Part shown: piece after piece, positions 33,895 through 43,191 of the stretch
Layout of the letters: every line of letters starts with the position of its first letter
Numbering within the stretch: position 1 is the stretch's first letter
Source of the DNA: Microbacterium sp. PM5
GTDB taxonomy: Bacteria > Actinomycetota > Actinomycetes > Actinomycetales > Microbacteriaceae
NCBI RefSeq assembly: GCF_003293595.1
Contig: NZ_CP022162.1
Location: forward strand, 713,737 to 777,736
DNA length: 64,000 nucleotides
Direction of reading: 5' to 3'
Notes under the pieces: generated by a model
The model's input: only the letters and a program-made list of their open reading frames with translations
What the model was told of the DNA's origin: nothing
The model's database searches: none
Translations under genes and position numbers: made by a program

Positions 33895-34731
33895 GTGAAT
33901 GACGCACCGATCGGGATCTTCGACTCCGGTGTGGGTGGACTCACGGTGGCGCGCGCGGTCTCGCAGTTGCTGCCGCGCGAGTCGGTGCTGTACATCGGCG
34001 ACACCGCGCATTCGCCCTACGGCCCCAAGCCGATCGCGGATGTCCGCCGCTACAGCCTCGAGGTGCTCGACACCCTCGTGGATCAGGGCGTGAAGATGCT
34101 GGTGATCGCCTGCAACACGGCATCCGCGGCGGTGCTGCGCGACGCGCGGGAGCGCTACGACGTGCCTGTCGTCGAAGTGATCGGGCCGGCCGTTCGCACA
34201 GCGATCTCCACCACGCGCAACCGCCGTGTGGGCGTCATCGGCACGGTCGGCACGATCGGCTCAGGCGTCTACCAGGACATGCTCGGCGTCAACGAGGATC
34301 TGTCGGTGTTCACGCAGGCGTGCCCGCGGTTCGTCGAGTTCGTCGAGGCGGGTGTGACCGGGTCGGCGGAAGTGCTCACCGTCGCCGAGGAGTACCTCGC
34401 GCCGCTGCGCCATGCCGGTGTGGACACCCTCGTGCTGGGGTGCACGCACTACCCGTTCCTGGAGGGTGCGATCAGCTATGTCATGGGCTCGGACGTCTCG
34501 CTCGTCTCGAGCGACTCCGAGACGGCCAAGGACGTCTACCGCCAACTCGTCTCACGTGATCTTCTGGCGGGGCCGGATGCCGTCGCCACCCATGTCTACG
34601 AAGCGACCGGCGACTCCGCCGACGACTTCCTCCGTCTCGCCGATCGGCTGATGGGCCGTGGCGTGTCCAGCGTGCGCCTGGTGCAGACCGGCGCCATCGA
34701 CCTCCCGCACCCCTGGAAGGGGACCCCATGA
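33895..34731 (+). CDS. murI: Glutamate racemase
   Basis: 278 residues. The two catalytic cysteines are in [12 protein letters not shown] and [11 protein letters not shown], and the N-terminus [13 protein letters not shown] is the family signature. It supplies D-glutamate for peptidoglycan. The GTG was chosen from the -10 spacing and because the protein starts directly with the conserved strand; the open frame upstream is antisense to pncB. The stop overlaps rph (ATGA). Confidence 0.95.
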   Translation: MNDAPIGIFDSGVGGLTVARAVSQLLPRESVLYIGDTAHSPYGPKPIADVRRYSLEVLDTLVDQGVKMLVIACNTASAAVLRDARERYDVPVVEVIGPAVRTAISTTRNRRVGVIGTVGTIGSGVYQDMLGVNEDLSVFTQACPRFVEFVEAGVTGSAEVLTVAEEYLAPLRHAGVDTLVLGCTHYPFLEGAISYVMGSDVSLVSSDSETAKDVYRQLVSRDLLAGPDAVATHVYEATGDSADDFLRLADRLMGRGVSSVRLVQTGAIDLPHPWKGTP

Positions 34732-35465
34732 CCGATTCCACCACCCGCGCCGACGGCCGCACTCCCGACCAGCTGCGCCCCGTCACGATCGAACGCGGCT
34801 GGTCCGCGCACGCCGAAGGCTCGGCGCTGATCTCCTTCGGCGGCACGAAGGTGCTGTGCACGGCATCCTTCACCGGCGGCGTGCCGCGCTGGCTCACCGG
34901 CAAGGGCAAGGGGTGGGTGACCGCGGAGTACGCGATGCTGCCGCGTGCGACGAACTCACGCAACGACCGGGAAGCCGTCAAGGGCAAGATCGGCGGACGC
35001 ACCCACGAGATCTCCCGCCTGATCGGGCGCGCGCTGCGCGCCGTCGTCGACACCAAGGCGCTGGGCGAGAACACGATCGTCATCGACTGCGACGTGCTGC
35101 AGGCCGATGGCGGCACCCGCACCGCCGCCATCACGGGCGCCTACGTCGCCCTCGCCGACGCGATCGAGTGGGGGCGGGCCAAGGGGCTGGTCGGCAAGAA
35201 TGCCAAGGTGCTGCTCGACTCGGTCGCGGCGGTGTCGGTGGGCATCATCGACGGCGAGCCCATGCTCGACCTCGCCTACGTCGAAGACGTGCGCGCCGAG
35301 ACGGACATGAACGTCGTGGTCACCGGGCGCGGCCTGTTCGTCGAGGTGCAGGGGACGGCGGAAGGTGCGCCCTTCGACAAGCGCGAACTCGATGCTCTGC
35401 TCGAACTCGGCGTGGCGGGATGCGCCGATCTGCGCGACGCGCAGATCGAGGTGCTCGCGTCGTGA
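34728..35465 (+). CDS. rph: Ribonuclease PH
   Basis: 245 residues. The phosphorolytic exonuclease signatures [40 protein letters not shown] (split across about residues 84-107) and [14 protein letters not shown] are present. It trims tRNA 3' ends using phosphate. It is coupled to murI upstream and to rdgB downstream by 4-base overlaps. Confidence 0.95.
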   Translation: MTDSTTRADGRTPDQLRPVTIERGWSAHAEGSALISFGGTKVLCTASFTGGVPRWLTGKGKGWVTAEYAMLPRATNSRNDREAVKGKIGGRTHEISRLIGRALRAVVDTKALGENTIVIDCDVLQADGGTRTAAITGAYVALADAIEWGRAKGLVGKNAKVLLDSVAAVSVGIIDGEPMLDLAYVEDVRAETDMNVVVTGRGLFVEVQGTAEGAPFDKRELDALLELGVAGCADLRDAQIEVLAS

Positions 35466-36106
35466 CCGGTGTTGCGAACTCCTCCGCGGCGGGCGACGGC
35501 GTCCGCCGCATCGTGCTGGCGACCCACAATCCGCACAAGGTGGAGGAGTTCGGTGCCATCGTCGCGCGCGTGCGCCCCGATCTCGAGGTGATCGGTTATG
35601 ACGGCCCCGAGCCCGTCGAGGACGGCGTGACCTTCGCGGCGAACGCCCTCATCAAGGCGCGAGCCGCCGCGGCGCACACCGGGTTGCCGGCGCTCGCGGA
35701 CGACTCCGGCGTGTGCGTGGACGTGCTCGGCGGTGCCCCCGGTGTGTTCTCCGCGTACTGGGCCGGGCACCGTAAGGACGCGCGGGCCAACCTGGAACTG
35801 TTGCTCGATCAGCTCTCCGACATCGCCGACCCGCATCGCACCGCTCAGTTCGTCTCGACCATCGCTCTGGTCGTTCCGGGGCCAGGCGGTGTCGTCCGTG
35901 AGGAAACGGTGGAAGGCGTCTGGCCGGGAAGACTCGCGACCGCTCCGTCGGGTACGGGCGGGTTCGGCTACGACCCGATCTTCCTGCCCGACGACCAGGG
36001 CGGGCGATCGGCCGCTGACCTGTCGCCGGCGGAGAAGAACGCCGCGTCGCACCGGGCTCGCGCCTTCGTCGCGCTGGCTCCGCTGCTGAGCACGCTGGAG
36101 CGATAA
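35462..36106 (+). CDS. rdgB: RdgB/HAM1 non-canonical purine NTP pyrophosphatase
   Basis: 214 residues from a GTG overlapping the rph stop (GTGA). [53 protein letters not shown] and GFGYDPIF are the family motifs; Lys, Glu and Asp of the active site are intact. It removes dITP/XTP from the nucleotide pool. The murI-rph-rdgB order is conserved in actinobacteria. Confidence 0.95.
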   Translation: MTGVANSSAAGDGVRRIVLATHNPHKVEEFGAIVARVRPDLEVIGYDGPEPVEDGVTFAANALIKARAAAAHTGLPALADDSGVCVDVLGGAPGVFSAYWAGHRKDARANLELLLDQLSDIADPHRTAQFVSTIALVVPGPGGVVREETVEGVWPGRLATAPSGTGGFGYDPIFLPDDQGGRSAADLSPAEKNAASHRARAFVALAPLLSTLER

Positions 36107-36159
36107 CCGCTTTCATTCCCGACTAGGCGAAAGCTGCCGCGTGAAGGCTGAGCGCGGCC

Positions 36160-36165
36160 TAGCCT
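36160..36165 (+). promoter_or_regulatory. -10 box for the CDF transporter
   Basis: TAGCCT, seven bases before the ATG at 36173. Confidence 0.5.
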
Positions 36166-36172
36166 CGTTCCT

Positions 36173-37090
36173 ATGCACGATCACGCACCGACCGGCATCC
36201 GTGGCGCGAGCAATCGCCGCCTGCTCACGATCTCGCTCTGTCTCACCGCAACCGTCATGCTGGTGCAGGTCATCGGCGCCCTCCTGACCGGGTCGCTCGC
36301 GTTGCTGGCCGACGCGGCGCACATGTTCACGGACTCGTCCGCACTCGTGGTCGCACTGATCGCCTCGACCGTGGCCGCGCGTCCTGCGAACGACCGCAAC
36401 ACCTACGGCTACCAGCGCGCGGAGGTGTTCGGCGCGCTGGTCAACGCGGTGATCCTGATCGCGCTGATGGTGTGGATCGCCGTCGAGGCGGTGCAGCGAC
36501 TGCTCGCTCCGTCGGAGGTCGAGGTGGCCGGAGCGCTGATGCTGCTCGTCGCCGCCGTCGGCCTCGTTGCCAACGCCGTGTCGATGTACCTTCTCAGCGC
36601 CGCGCAGCGCCGCAGCATCAACGTGCGCGGCGCGTACATCGAGGTGCTCGGAGATCTCATCGGCTCGGCGCTGGTGATCGTCGCCGCCGTCGTCATCTGG
36701 ACGACGGGATGGATGCCGGCCGACGCGCTGGCGTCGCTGCTCATCGCGGTGATGATCCTGCCACGCGCGATCGGACTGCTGCGCGAGGTGTTCTCGGTGC
36801 TGGGGGAGCGCGCGCCGCGGGGGACCGAGGTCGCGGAGATCCGCGATCACATCCTCGGCGAGGACGGCGTCGTCGACGTGCACGACGTGCACGTGTGGCA
36901 GCTCACCCGCGGCGCTCCGGTCTTCACCGCGCACGTCGTCGTCAGCGACGATCTGCTTGCCGGGGGATCGGCGGGAACGGGCGCGTTGCTGTCCCGTCTG
37001 CAGGGGTGCCTGTCCCGACACTTCGACGTGGAGCACTCGACCTTCCAGTTCGAGCCCGCCGGTCATCGGGAGCACGAGGCGCACGTCTGA
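36173..37090 (+). CDS. Cation diffusion facilitator (zinc/cadmium/cobalt efflux)
   Basis: 305 residues with six membrane helices. Helix II contains LLADAAHMFTDSSAL, where the metal-site Asp pair is intact; helix V has YIEVLGDLIGS, in which Glu replaces the usual first His and the Asp is kept. A cytoplasmic C-terminal domain ends in a His-bearing tail (FDVEHSTFQFEPAGHREHEAH). The family exchanges divalent metal for protons. The Glu substitution may change metal preference; the metal cannot be named from sequence. Confidence 0.87.
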   Translation: MHDHAPTGIRGASNRRLLTISLCLTATVMLVQVIGALLTGSLALLADAAHMFTDSSALVVALIASTVAARPANDRNTYGYQRAEVFGALVNAVILIALMVWIAVEAVQRLLAPSEVEVAGALMLLVAAVGLVANAVSMYLLSAAQRRSINVRGAYIEVLGDLIGSALVIVAAVVIWTTGWMPADALASLLIAVMILPRAIGLLREVFSVLGERAPRGTEVAEIRDHILGEDGVVDVHDVHVWQLTRGAPVFTAHVVVSDDLLAGGSAGTGALLSRLQGCLSRHFDVEHSTFQFEPAGHREHEAHV

Positions 37091-37137
37091 CACGCGGAAC
37101 GGCTGCCAGCGACGCATCGCGTCGACGATATGTCACG

Positions 37138-37950
37138 ATGCAGAGCATGGATGCCGCCACACGCGAGGAGTTCGCGACGCTGCGCCGACGCGCGTACGGG
37201 CCGGATGCCGACATCGACGACGACCCGGCGGCGCTCGCGCGGCTTCGCGAACTCGAGCAGCGTCAGGACCGCGGTTTTGCCGCCGAGCAGTCGGCACGGA
37301 TGGCGGAGGCCGAGCGCCCGGCCGAACCGCCGGTGCCGCGACCGGAGAGCGCCGTGCCGGAGACGCCTGCGCCCGCCGGGGACGCGGCCGCTGTCGGCGT
37401 TGCTGAGCCGCACGGGGCGGGGCAGCACTATCTCTCGTCGCCGACCCCTCCGCCGATCGGCCGTGCGCTGCTCATCGGGTGGGCTGCGTCGATCGTGGTC
37501 GTCGCGATCGTCGTGGGCGCGCTCGTGTTCGCACTGGCGTCCCTGCGACCGGTGTCGGCGGTCACCGGTGCCCGTCAGGTCGCGAGCCTGGACCAGCCGA
37601 CGGCGGACGTGCCGATGGTGCTGCCGTGGGCGCGCAACGGCGACCGGGGCACCACCTACAGCTTCGCTGGTCTGCTCATCGTCGTGTCCTCCGGCGAGAA
37701 CCGCGGTTTCGAGGGGGAGTGCGTCACCGTGCTCCAAGACGCGCCGGACGTCGCGGGCTCCCAGATCGGCAATAGCGCGTGCAGCGCGAGCCCCTTTCAC
37801 CCGGCGGTGTCCATCCACGTCGACCGCGGCAGCTCGGAAGAACTGACGGCAGCCTTCCCCGTCGGCACGGTGCTTCAGTTTGAGTGGGACGGCACCGCCG
37901 TAGCTGTCTTCGCCGCGGACCCGCCTGCGCCGACCAGTGCGCCGGCGTGA
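37138..37950 (+). CDS. Single-pass membrane protein of unknown function
   Basis: 270 residues. About 110 N-terminal residues are charged and Pro/Ala-rich with a helical segment (LARLRELEQRQDRGF), followed by one membrane helix (ALLIGWAASIVVVAIVVGALVFALAS in two overlapping stretches, about 115-140) and a ~130-residue extracytoplasmic domain with two cysteines (GECVTVL and NSACSAS) that could form a disulfide. An alternative ATG lies three codons in. It is convergent with ligD. The domain is not recognised. Confidence 0.7.
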   Translation: MQSMDAATREEFATLRRRAYGPDADIDDDPAALARLRELEQRQDRGFAAEQSARMAEAERPAEPPVPRPESAVPETPAPAGDAAAVGVAEPHGAGQHYLSSPTPPPIGRALLIGWAASIVVVAIVVGALVFALASLRPVSAVTGARQVASLDQPTADVPMVLPWARNGDRGTTYSFAGLLIVVSSGENRGFEGECVTVLQDAPDVAGSQIGNSACSASPFHPAVSIHVDRGSSEELTAAFPVGTVLQFEWDGTAVAVFAADPPAPTSAPA

Positions 37951-37953
37951 GGG

Positions 37954-40386
37954 CTACTCCTCGCGGCGAACGTCCATCGGCTGCTTGTCGGCGCGGAGTC
38001 CTCGCCACCGTGCGTGACGGAGCGTGCCGTTGGGCGTGAACTCGGCGTACTGGACCTCGCCGACGAGTTCCGGGCGCAGCCAGAGGGCGTCGGAGGCGTC
38101 TGCGGCGGGCACGCCGACGAACGGGTTGGTGTCGGCGCGCAACGGCCGCATCCGCTCCTCGAGTCGGGCGAGCTCGCGGTCGGTGAACCCCGAGCCCACG
38201 CGGCCGACATAGCGCAGGCCCCCGGCATCCGGGATGCCGAGCAGCAACGATCCGATGCCGCCGCGTCGTTCGCCCTTTCCGGGGCGGATGCCGCCGATCA
38301 CGACCTCCTGCGTCGCCGTCAGCTTGACCTTGAGCCATCGTTCGGAGCGGATGCCGCGTCGATATGGCGACTGCGGATCCTTCACGACGACACCTTCCAA
38401 CCGCAGGTCGGCGGCAGCCGTCAACGCGTCGGCGATGTCATCGGTGACGGGCGGCACGACGAGCGGTGATGCGGCGTCTGCCGTCACCGACTCGAGCAGT
38501 TCTCGTCTTTCGCGGAGGGGTCGCTCTGCGATGTCGTCGTCGCCGATGCACAGCAGGTCGAAGACGAAGTAGTGCACGGGTGTGGCGGTGGCTTCGCGGG
38601 CGATGTCGCGGGCGCCCGTGAGATGCATCCGCGACTGCAGTCGCGTGAAGCTCGGGTGCCCGGCGGCATCGAGCGCGACGATCTCGCCGTCGAACACGGC
38701 GGGCAGCGCGCCGAGCCCGAGGTCTGCGGCGGTGAGCTCGGGATAGCGCTCCGTGATGTCGACGCCGCTGCGTGCACGCAGCCGCATCCGCTCGCCATCC
38801 CATGTTGCGACGCCCCGGATGCCGTCCCACTTGAACTCGACCCACGGGAGGCCGCCCCAGCGTCGGGCCGCGGAGGTGGCCAGCGCGGGTGTCGACGACA
38901 CGGCGAGCATCGGCGCCGCGCTGTCGCTAGACGAGCGAGACGGCATGCGGTGACCGGCGCCGGCAGCGGCCACGGCGGACGTCGCCGCATCCTTCCCCGC
39001 CGGCTTCGTGCGGTGCAGCAGCCACTGCGACTTCTCGCCGGCGCCCGACGTGCGGATCAGGGCGAGGCGCACGCGTCCGAGCGGTCCGCCGGGACGGCCC
39101 GTGAGGGTCGCGATGACCTCGTCATCCCGCCACTTCTCCACGGTGAAGGTGCCGGAATCCCACACGGTCATGGCACCCGCCCCGTACTCGCCGGCGGGAA
39201 TCTCGCCGGCGAACGTCAGGTACTCGATCGGGTGCGGTTCGGTCATCACCGCCAGGTGGTTGCGGTCGGGAGAATCGGGGATGCCGCGAGGCACCGCCCA
39301 GCTCACGAGCACGCCGTCGCGCTCGAGCCTGAGGTCCCAATGCAGCCGCGACGCGTGGTGCTCCTGAATCACGAACCGCCATGTTTGCGCCGAGCCGCCA
39401 TGAGTCGGCGCGTCAGAACGTGGCGGCTCGGCGGAAGAATGGCGGCTCGGCGGGAAGGGCTCGGGCGTGGCGGAGGGGGTGCGCTTGGCCACGTACGCGG
39501 CGAGCGGATCGGGGGCGGCGGGGGCGAGGGGGGCGAGCAGGTCGCCGTCGGCGGCGGCGCGGGTGAGTACCTCGTCGAACAGCAGGTGCCGCAGGTCGGG
39601 ATCGTCCAGCTCGGCCCAGGTGCGCGGAGCCGCGACGGTCGGTCGGGCGCGCCCGCGGAGCGAATACGGGGCGATGGTGGTCTTCGCCGCGTTGTTCTGC
39701 GACCAGTCGACGAACACCTTGCCGGGACGGGCGGCCTTGCTCATCGCGCTTACGACGAGATCGGGATCGTCCGCTTCCAGGGCGCGTGCCAGTTCGCGGG
39801 CGAACGCCGAGATCTCGTCGCTGGATCGAGTCGTGTCCAGCGAGGCATACAGGTGAATACCCTTGGATCCGCTCGTCACCGGCGACGGCTCCATGCCCAT
39901 GTCCGACAGGATGCCGCGGGCGCGTCGTGCCACTTCCGCACACTCGGCGAGCCCGACGCCGGGGCCCGGGTCGAGGTCGAGCACGAGGCGGTCGGGGTAT
40001 CCGCGCCCGCCGTGGTCGAAGCGCCACTGCGGCGTGTGGAGTTCGAGGCTCGCGACCTGCGCGAGGTAGACGAGTCCGGCGACGTCGGCGACCAGCGGGT
40101 AGTCCTTCGCTCCGCCGGAATGGTCGATCGGGTGTCGCGGCATCCAATCGGGCGCGCCGGCTTCGAGGTCTTTCGCGAAGAAGGGCGCCTCGCCGGTGCC
40201 TTCCGGCCAGCGCAGCCTCGTGACCGGCCTGCCGGCAAGGTGCGGCAGCATCACGGGAGCGATGCGCGAGTAGTAGTCGATCACCTCGGCCTTCGTGGTG
40301 CCCGTGTCGGGATAGAGCACTTTGTCGAGGTTGCTCAGACGCAGGCGACGGCCCCCGACGTCGACCACCTGCGCTGACTGTGCCAT
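37954..40386 (-). CDS. ligD: LigD multifunctional NHEJ DNA ligase
   Basis: 810 residues in the order polymerase-phosphoesterase-ligase, as in mycobacteria. The polymerase domain spans about 10-290 with the catalytic DLDPG at 137-141; a Pro/Ser-rich linker follows; the phosphoesterase (about 335-460) has HHASRLHWDLRL and EIPAGEYGAGAM; the ligase (about 515-800) has the adenylated lysine in EFKWDGIRG (Lys519) and DGEIVALD. All key residues look intact. With Ku it forms the two-component bacterial end-joining system. It is divergent from ku with 59 bp between the start codons. Confidence 0.95.
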   Translation of the reverse strand: MAQSAQVVDVGGRRLRLSNLDKVLYPDTGTTKAEVIDYYSRIAPVMLPHLAGRPVTRLRWPEGTGEAPFFAKDLEAGAPDWMPRHPIDHSGGAKDYPLVADVAGLVYLAQVASLELHTPQWRFDHGGRGYPDRLVLDLDPGPGVGLAECAEVARRARGILSDMGMEPSPVTSGSKGIHLYASLDTTRSSDEISAFARELARALEADDPDLVVSAMSKAARPGKVFVDWSQNNAAKTTIAPYSLRGRARPTVAAPRTWAELDDPDLRHLLFDEVLTRAAADGDLLAPLAPAAPDPLAAYVAKRTPSATPEPFPPSRHSSAEPPRSDAPTHGGSAQTWRFVIQEHHASRLHWDLRLERDGVLVSWAVPRGIPDSPDRNHLAVMTEPHPIEYLTFAGEIPAGEYGAGAMTVWDSGTFTVEKWRDDEVIATLTGRPGGPLGRVRLALIRTSGAGEKSQWLLHRTKPAGKDAATSAVAAAGAGHRMPSRSSSDSAAPMLAVSSTPALATSAARRWGGLPWVEFKWDGIRGVATWDGERMRLRARSGVDITERYPELTAADLGLGALPAVFDGEIVALDAAGHPSFTRLQSRMHLTGARDIAREATATPVHYFVFDLLCIGDDDIAERPLRERRELLESVTADAASPLVVPPVTDDIADALTAAADLRLEGVVVKDPQSPYRRGIRSERWLKVKLTATQEVVIGGIRPGKGERRGGIGSLLLGIPDAGGLRYVGRVGSGFTDRELARLEERMRPLRADTNPFVGVPAADASDALWLRPELVGEVQYAEFTPNGTLRHARWRGLRADKQPMDVRREE

Positions 40387-40392
40387 GGCGCC

Positions 40393-40398
40393 AGGCTA
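40393..40398 (-). promoter_or_regulatory. -10 box for ligD
   Basis: TAGCCT on the minus strand, six bases before the ATG. The ku start lies 48 bp away on the other strand, with TTGGAT six bases before it as a weaker candidate. Confidence 0.5.
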
Positions 40399-40445
40399 GC
40401 GTCCAGCCCCTGGCGTCGGCCGCCGCGAGCCTGTTGGATGGCCCC

Positions 40446-41294
40446 ATGAGAGCGATCTGGAAGGGCGCGTTGACGTTCGGCCTCGTCAACGTGCCGGTGA
40501 AGGTGTACTCGGCGATCGAGGACCACGACGTGCCGCTGCACCAGGTGCACGCGGCCGACGGCGGGCGCATCCGGTATCAGCGCATCTGCGAGCTCGACGG
40601 CGAGGTCGTGCCCTACGCCGACATCGACAAGGCATACGACGACGGCGAGCGCACCGTGGTGCTCACGGCGGAGGACCTCGCCGCACTGCCGTCAGAGCGC
40701 AGCCGCGAGATCGAGGTGGTCGAGTTCGTCCCCAGCGACCAGATCGATCTGCTGACGCTCGACCGGCCGTACTATCTCGAGCCCGACTCGTCGTCGCCCA
40801 AGGCGTACGTGCTGCTGCGCAAGACCCTGGAACGCACCGATCGGACGGCCGTTGTGCGCTTCTCGCTGCGGCAGAAGACGAGACTGGCCGCCCTGCGCGT
40901 GCGCGGCGATGTGCTCGTCCTGCAGACGCTGCTGTGGGCCGACGAAGTACGCGAGGCGACCTTTGCCGCTCTCGACGAGCCGGTGAAGATCTCCGACAAG
41001 GAACTGGAGCTGTCGGCGTCCCTCGTGGAGAGCTTCTCGGCCGACTTCGATCCCGACCAGTTCGTCGACGAATACCAGCAGGAGCTGCGCACCCTCATCG
41101 ACGCCAAGCTGGAGAAGGGCGATGCCCTCGACACGTCCGAGACCTTCGGCGAGAAGGGCGAGAAGGATGCCGGCGGCGAGGTCATCGACCTGATGGCGGC
41201 GCTGAAGGCCAGTGTGGAGCGCAGCCGCGCGGCGCGGGCCGAAAACGATAAGGTGGCCCCGCCCGAGAAAGGCAAGGCCACCAAAGCATCCTGA
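40446..41294 (+). CDS. ku: Ku DNA end-binding protein
   Basis: 282 residues. The N-terminus MRAIWKGALTFGLVNVPVKVY is diagnostic (shown here in part as AIWKGALTFGLVNVP), followed by the HQVHAADGGRIRYQRICELDG core of the homodimeric ring and the KLELSASL-type segment (KELELSASLVESF). The C-terminal 50 residues are Lys/Glu-rich and presumably contact DNA or LigD. The ATG chosen lies directly at the conserved start. It recruits LigD to double-strand ends. Confidence 0.95.
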   Translation: MRAIWKGALTFGLVNVPVKVYSAIEDHDVPLHQVHAADGGRIRYQRICELDGEVVPYADIDKAYDDGERTVVLTAEDLAALPSERSREIEVVEFVPSDQIDLLTLDRPYYLEPDSSSPKAYVLLRKTLERTDRTAVVRFSLRQKTRLAALRVRGDVLVLQTLLWADEVREATFAALDEPVKISDKELELSASLVESFSADFDPDQFVDEYQQELRTLIDAKLEKGDALDTSETFGEKGEKDAGGEVIDLMAALKASVERSRAARAENDKVAPPEKGKATKAS

Positions 41295-41295
41295 G

Positions 41296-42021
41296 TCAGG
41301 CCGCGGGCGTGCCGTCTTCGAGGGGCTCGACCGTCTCGGCCGGCGAGCCGGACTGCTGCTCGTTCTTCACCTTGCGGCGCTCGGAGAAGTAGTGCCAGAC
41401 GGTCACCAGTGCGGTGCCGCCCACAGCCGCGAGCAGGATCAGGTCGATGTAGTGCTCGACGAAGGTGGCCACCGGCGGGATGAAGCCGATCAGGTAGCCG
41501 AACATCGTGAGGCCGAAGCCCCAGAGGATGGCGCCGATCAGGTTGTACAGCGAGTACTTGCGCCACGGCATGTGACCGACGCCGGCGGCCACCGGGGCGA
41601 AGGTGCGGACGATCGGCACGAAGCGGGCGAGGATGACAGTGAGGCCGCCGTACCGCTCGAAGAACGCGTTGGTGCGCTCCACGTTCTTGCGGCTGAACAA
41701 GCCGGATTCTTTGCGCTCGAAGACGGCGGGTCCGCCCTTGTGCCCGATGAAATACCCGACCTCGCCGCCGATGAAGGCCGCGAGGCCGATGAGCAATGCC
41801 ACCCACCACACGCTGATGCCGAAGATGCCGTGCGGCGTGGTCGCCGTCGAGTGCGACAGCAGGCCCGAGATCACGAGGAGTGTGTCACCCGGAAGGAGGA
41901 AGCCGACCAGTAGGCCGGTCTCGGCAAAGACGATGAAGCACACCACCAGCAGGGCCCACGGGCCGGCGCTCTGGATGATGGCCGCAGGGTCGAGCCAAGG
42001 GATGAGGGCGAGAGCGTGCAC
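41296..42021 (-). CDS. DedA-family membrane protein
   Basis: 241 residues with about five hydrophobic segments. The DedA signature is visible: ETGLLVGFLLPGDTLL near the N-terminus, GGEVGYFIGHKGG, and the conserved FxRxxPxxRTFxPxxAG motif as ARFVPIVRTFAPVAAG. Some family members move undecaprenyl phosphate or polyprenyl lipids across the membrane. A TAGACT box lies about 66 bp upstream of the ATG, implying a normal 5' leader. It ends 1 bp from ku on the other strand. Confidence 0.88.
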   Translation of the reverse strand: MHALALIPWLDPAAIIQSAGPWALLVVCFIVFAETGLLVGFLLPGDTLLVISGLLSHSTATTPHGIFGISVWWVALLIGLAAFIGGEVGYFIGHKGGPAVFERKESGLFSRKNVERTNAFFERYGGLTVILARFVPIVRTFAPVAAGVGHMPWRKYSLYNLIGAILWGFGLTMFGYLIGFIPPVATFVEHYIDLILLAAVGGTALVTVWHYFSERRKVKNEQQSGSPAETVEPLEDGTPAA

Positions 42022-42169
42022 GAAGTTCCCGTCGGTAGATCGGCGGTGGAGGGGCCCGCTCCGAGAGGTGAGCGGTCGCGGTCAGTCTACCGGGGCGGTT
42101 CCCGAGTGATTGCGGTGAATCGGCTGATCAATCCAGGCGCGGATCGTTGAGCGGTCCCAGCTAGCTTGC

Positions 42170-42175
42170 TAGCAT
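42170..42175 (+). promoter_or_regulatory. -10 box for the RHH-VOC operon
   Basis: TAGCAT, six bases before the ATG at 42182. The surrounding GCTAGC-rich stretch (AGCTAGCTTGCTAGCATGCT, 42160-42179) contains overlapping short palindromes that could be a binding site for the ribbon-helix-helix protein itself. Confidence 0.5.
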
Positions 42176-42181
42176 GCTGTC

Positions 42182-42373
42182 ATGCCCCTCGACCCCATCG
42201 CCGGTCGCGCCGACAAGGCGCAGTTCAACGTCTATCTGCCGCGTGCGCTCATCACGCAGGTCAAACACCGGGCAATCGATGAAGGGCTGAGTCTCAGCAG
42301 CTTCGTCGAGCGGGTGCTGCAGGCCTCTCTCGACACTCCATCCTCGACCCGTCAGAAGGGGGATCCCTCATGA
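42182..42373 (+). CDS. Ribbon-helix-helix DNA-binding protein
   Basis: 63 residues. [20 protein letters not shown] forms the beta-strand and first helix and [18 protein letters not shown] the second helix of an Arc/CopG-type fold. No toxin follows; the next gene, overlapping by ATGA, is a VOC-fold protein. It may regulate its own operon through the palindromic sequence at its -10, but this is inference. Confidence 0.72.
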   Translation: MPLDPIAGRADKAQFNVYLPRALITQVKHRAIDEGLSLSSFVERVLQASLDTPSSTRQKGDPS

Positions 42374-43062
42374 TCGTCACTCGTCCCGTGCAGTACACCT
42401 CCGACGTTGCCGGATACCGGCGCCTCTTCGCGGCGCTGGGGCTGGTCGCTCTCGTGGAGGAGGCGGACTGGTCGGTCTACGCGGCGGGAGACGGGCGCGT
42501 CGCGCTGCACCGCGTGGAGCCGGGTGACCCGCTGGACGGCCTCGCCGCGTTGGGCTTCGAGTCCGACGACCTGGATGCCGCGGCCAACGCCTTCGGTGAT
42601 GCGGCCCGGCGCTTCGTCGCGGACAACGGTGCATCGGGCGTCGCGATCGCCGGCGAGCTCGAGCTCGTGGTGCTCGAGCTCGCCCCGGGGGAGCGGCACG
42701 GAACGCAGGGCTTGCGCGCGCTCGGCCTGTGGGTGAGTGCGCATGTGGATGCCGCGGCATCCGTGCTGGAGCGTCTGGGACTGCGCGCCGAGGTGCGCAG
42801 CGACACCGGCCGGTGGGTGCAGCTCGTGGCGGATGCCGGGCTTGCGGCCGTGCACGACGGCGATGTGCCTGCGGCGCAGGTGTCGTTCGAGTACGAGGGT
42901 GATGTGGACGAGCTGGCCGCGCGGGTGCGCGCGGAGGGAGTGGACGCGCACGTCGTGGACGAGTCGTATGGGCGGACGCTTCTGATCCCGCGACCGGAGG
43001 GCGGCGAGCCGATCTGGATCAATGAACGCCAAAGCGACCTTTACGGCTACACCGCGCTCTGA
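42370..43062 (+). CDS. Two-domain VOC (glyoxalase-fold) protein
   Basis: 230 residues. Two similar halves are visible: [19 protein letters not shown]...[12 protein letters not shown] and [42 protein letters not shown], each with the beta-alpha-beta pattern of the vicinal oxygen chelate fold. Clear metal-ligand triads (His/Glu) are not obvious in the first half, so enzymatic activity is uncertain. The gene is coupled to the small ribbon-helix-helix gene. Function unknown. Confidence 0.7.
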   Translation: MIVTRPVQYTSDVAGYRRLFAALGLVALVEEADWSVYAAGDGRVALHRVEPGDPLDGLAALGFESDDLDAAANAFGDAARRFVADNGASGVAIAGELELVVLELAPGERHGTQGLRALGLWVSAHVDAAASVLERLGLRAEVRSDTGRWVQLVADAGLAAVHDGDVPAAQVSFEYEGDVDELAARVRAEGVDAHVVDESYGRTLLIPRPEGGEPIWINERQSDLYGYTAL

Positions 43063-43097
43063 TCGGGCGTCGGTGCGCCCCTCCGTCCATGCTTCTG

Positions 43098-43179
43098 TGC
43101 GGAAGGTGGGACTTGAACCCACACGCCCGAAGGCACAGGAACCTAAATCCTGCGTGTCTGCCGATTTCACCACTCCCGC
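43098..43179 (-). tRNA. tRNA-Leu (TAG)
   Basis: 82 nt without an encoded CCA. The acceptor stem GCGGGAG pairs with CTTCCGC (one G-U), the anticodon loop is TTTAGGT, the variable arm is long as expected for tRNA-Leu, and the T loop reads TTCAAGT. A TAGACT box at 43189-43194 on the same strand overlaps the stop codon of the gene upstream. Confidence 0.93.
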
Positions 43180-43191
43180 GCAACGGCCAGT

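Noticed and set aside
36107..36150. Terminator between rdgB and the CDF gene
   Set aside because: GCTTTC and GAAAGC can pair, but the stem is only 6 bp with a long loop; too weak to call.
41251..41282. Terminator at the end of ku
   Set aside because: GGTGGCC/GGCCACC has a 17-nt loop and lies within coding sequence; not convincing.
42160..43062. Classical toxin-antitoxin module
   Set aside because: The first gene looks like a CopG-type antitoxin, but the partner is a 230-residue VOC-fold protein, not a known toxin family; left as an open finding instead.
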